Shown one piece after another: positions 6,377 through 6,929 of a DNA stretch of 6,929 nt. Origin of the DNA: Paenibacillaceae bacterium (lineage in GTDB: Bacteria; Bacillota; Bacilli; Paenibacillales; YIM-B00363); contig JAGWXQ010000084.1 of NCBI GenBank assembly GCA_018969805.1, positions 1-6,929 on the forward strand, given 5' to 3'. The translations under genes and the position numbers were made by a program. The first letter of the stretch is position 1. Each line of letters starts with the position of its first letter. The notes below the pieces were generated by a model that made no database searches, was not told the origin of the DNA, and saw only the letters and a list, made by a program, of their open reading frames with translations.

Positions 6377-6384
6377 CAAAACGA

Positions 6385-6929
6385 ATGGACAGCACACGAC
6401 GCGCAATCGCCGCCAAAGAACGAGAACGTCAAAAAGGGCTCACGCTGTTTGAATTGCTCGGAGTACTGATCATCTTAGGGATCGTCGCAGCAATTGCAGC
6501 GCCGGCTATCGCAGGGGTGCTTAGAGACGCAGAAGAAAATGCGGATTTGCGTATGATGGAAAACGTCGGGCAAGTAGTTACAAATTTTATGATGGCAAGA
6601 GATCAAAATGGAGACTGTTTAAATGATTCTAGTAATGCAACGATAAATGTTACTTCTCATATAGCTTGTTATACCACTTATGTGAACTTTGGAACAAAAA
6701 TAGCACAAAAGAACGCGAGTGCTGATGGACAGCACAAATTTGCTTGGATCAGTACACAATATTTACTTGATAATGGATACTTTAATACAAAACCGTTCTA
6801 TCGCCTAGTGGATAAATCTGTCGAGTCTGTGTTGGCAATATATCTCCAAGCACCGAATGATATAAACGGAAGATGGGTTGTTCCAGATCTCTCGCTCAAT
6901 AAAATTGCGACAGTAGACACTTATACATG
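6385..6929 (+). CDS. Type IV pilin-like prepilin (3' end outside window)
   Basis: The first 181 codons of a prepilin, still open at the window end. Residues 1-18 are a charged leader ending in RERQKG. The prepilin peptidase site is Gly18/Leu19, followed by TLFELLGVLIILGIVAAIAA and Pro40. After cleavage Glu23 becomes the conserved Glu5 and Pro40 becomes Pro22 of the mature protein, as in major type IV pilins. Leucine at +1 instead of the usual Phe/Met, and the 18-residue leader, are slightly atypical. The hydrophobic helix would hold it in the membrane and pack into a filament. The globular part has two cysteines (78, 95) that could form a disulfide. From about base 6590 the DNA becomes A/T-rich (18/60 and 21/60 G+C in the lines 6601-6660 and 6661-6720) with many AGA, ATA, TTA and TCT codons unlike its neighbours. 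It could be a type IV pilin or a pseudopilin of a secretion or DNA-uptake system; no assembly genes are visible. Confidence 0.88.
   Translation, partial: MDSTRRAIAAKERERQKGLTLFELLGVLIILGIVAAIAAPAIAGVLRDAEENADLRMMENVGQVVTNFMMARDQNGDCLNDSSNATINVTSHIACYTTYVNFGTKIAQKNASADGQHKFAWISTQYLLDNGYFNTKPFYRLVDKSVESVLAIYLQAPNDINGRWVVPDLSLNKIATVDTYT

Larger units (their letters stand above)
6085..6384. other. 300-base intergenic region: terminator, pilin promoter and foldable leader
   Basis: I see no supported gene between the SLH gene and the prepilin. In order it holds the SLH terminator, an AAAT tandem repeat (6136-6149), a promoter (6169-6197) with an inverted repeat over its -10 box, a leader of about 180 bases with several complementary segments, and the AGGAGG site of the prepilin. 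A frame opening at GTG 6269 overlaps the prepilin gene in another frame and lacks a good ribosome binding site, so I treat it as chance. Confidence 0.6.

Noticed and set aside
6269..6469. 66-codon frame from GTG 6269 overlapping the prepilin start
   Set aside because: It lies largely in the foldable leader and then out of frame inside the well-supported prepilin, with a poorly placed ribosome binding site and no recognisable features.
1..6929. CRISPR arrays, tRNA or rRNA genes, insertion-sequence ends, toxin-antitoxin or phage genes
   Set aside because: I looked for direct-repeat arrays, cloverleaf patterns, transposase motifs and paired small genes, and saw none that could be supported.

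Overview
The window looks like chromosomal DNA from a Bacillota (Firmicutes) bacterium, probably a Gram-positive with an S-layer. The evidence is the linked def-fmt-rsmB order with an RsmB that carries an N-terminal NusB-like domain, strong AGGAGG-type ribosome binding sites, sigma-A-like promoters with 17-base spacers, GTG start use, and a secreted protein with three SLH cell-wall-binding domains. Sample lines counted by eye are about 55-65% GC in most genes. I do not assign a genus.

Layout, all genes on the + strand. (1) 1-358: the 3' part of a class I SAM-dependent O-methyltransferase. (2) 359-801: a non-coding stretch with a long hairpin terminator (507-557) and a good promoter (717-745). 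(3) 802-3590: a compact translation-maintenance operon. It contains def (peptide deformylase), fmt (methionyl-tRNA formyltransferase, 4 bases after def) and rsmB (16S rRNA m5C967 methyltransferase, overlapping fmt by 8 bases). Fmt adds the formyl group to initiator tRNA, Def removes it from nascent proteins, and RsmB modifies the small ribosomal subunit. (4) 3642-6128: a monocistronic-looking unit with its own promoter and terminator. It encodes a 791-residue exported protein: signal peptide, three SLH domains, a beta-solenoid-like region, a Pro/Ala/Thr linker, an Ig-like module, and a C-terminal FGE-sulfatase (SUMF1-like) domain. (5) 6129-6384: a pilin promoter with a perfect inverted repeat over its -10 box, followed by a leader of about 180 bases that can fold. 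(6) 6385-6929 and beyond: a type IV pilin-like prepilin, cut by the window end.

The most interesting part is 3709-6929. The SLH protein ends in a C-type-lectin-like FGE fold that lacks the copper-binding cysteine pair of true formylglycine-generating enzymes, so a binding or display role is more likely than sulfatase maturation. The adjacent prepilin has a normal N-terminal signal and helix but switches abruptly to about 30-35% GC with different codon use, which suggests a mosaic or imported variable region. Its promoter and leader look regulated. Nothing here is a complete, demonstrably new system. The regulated pilin leader, the mosaic pilin and the wall-anchored FGE-fold protein are the parts worth following up.
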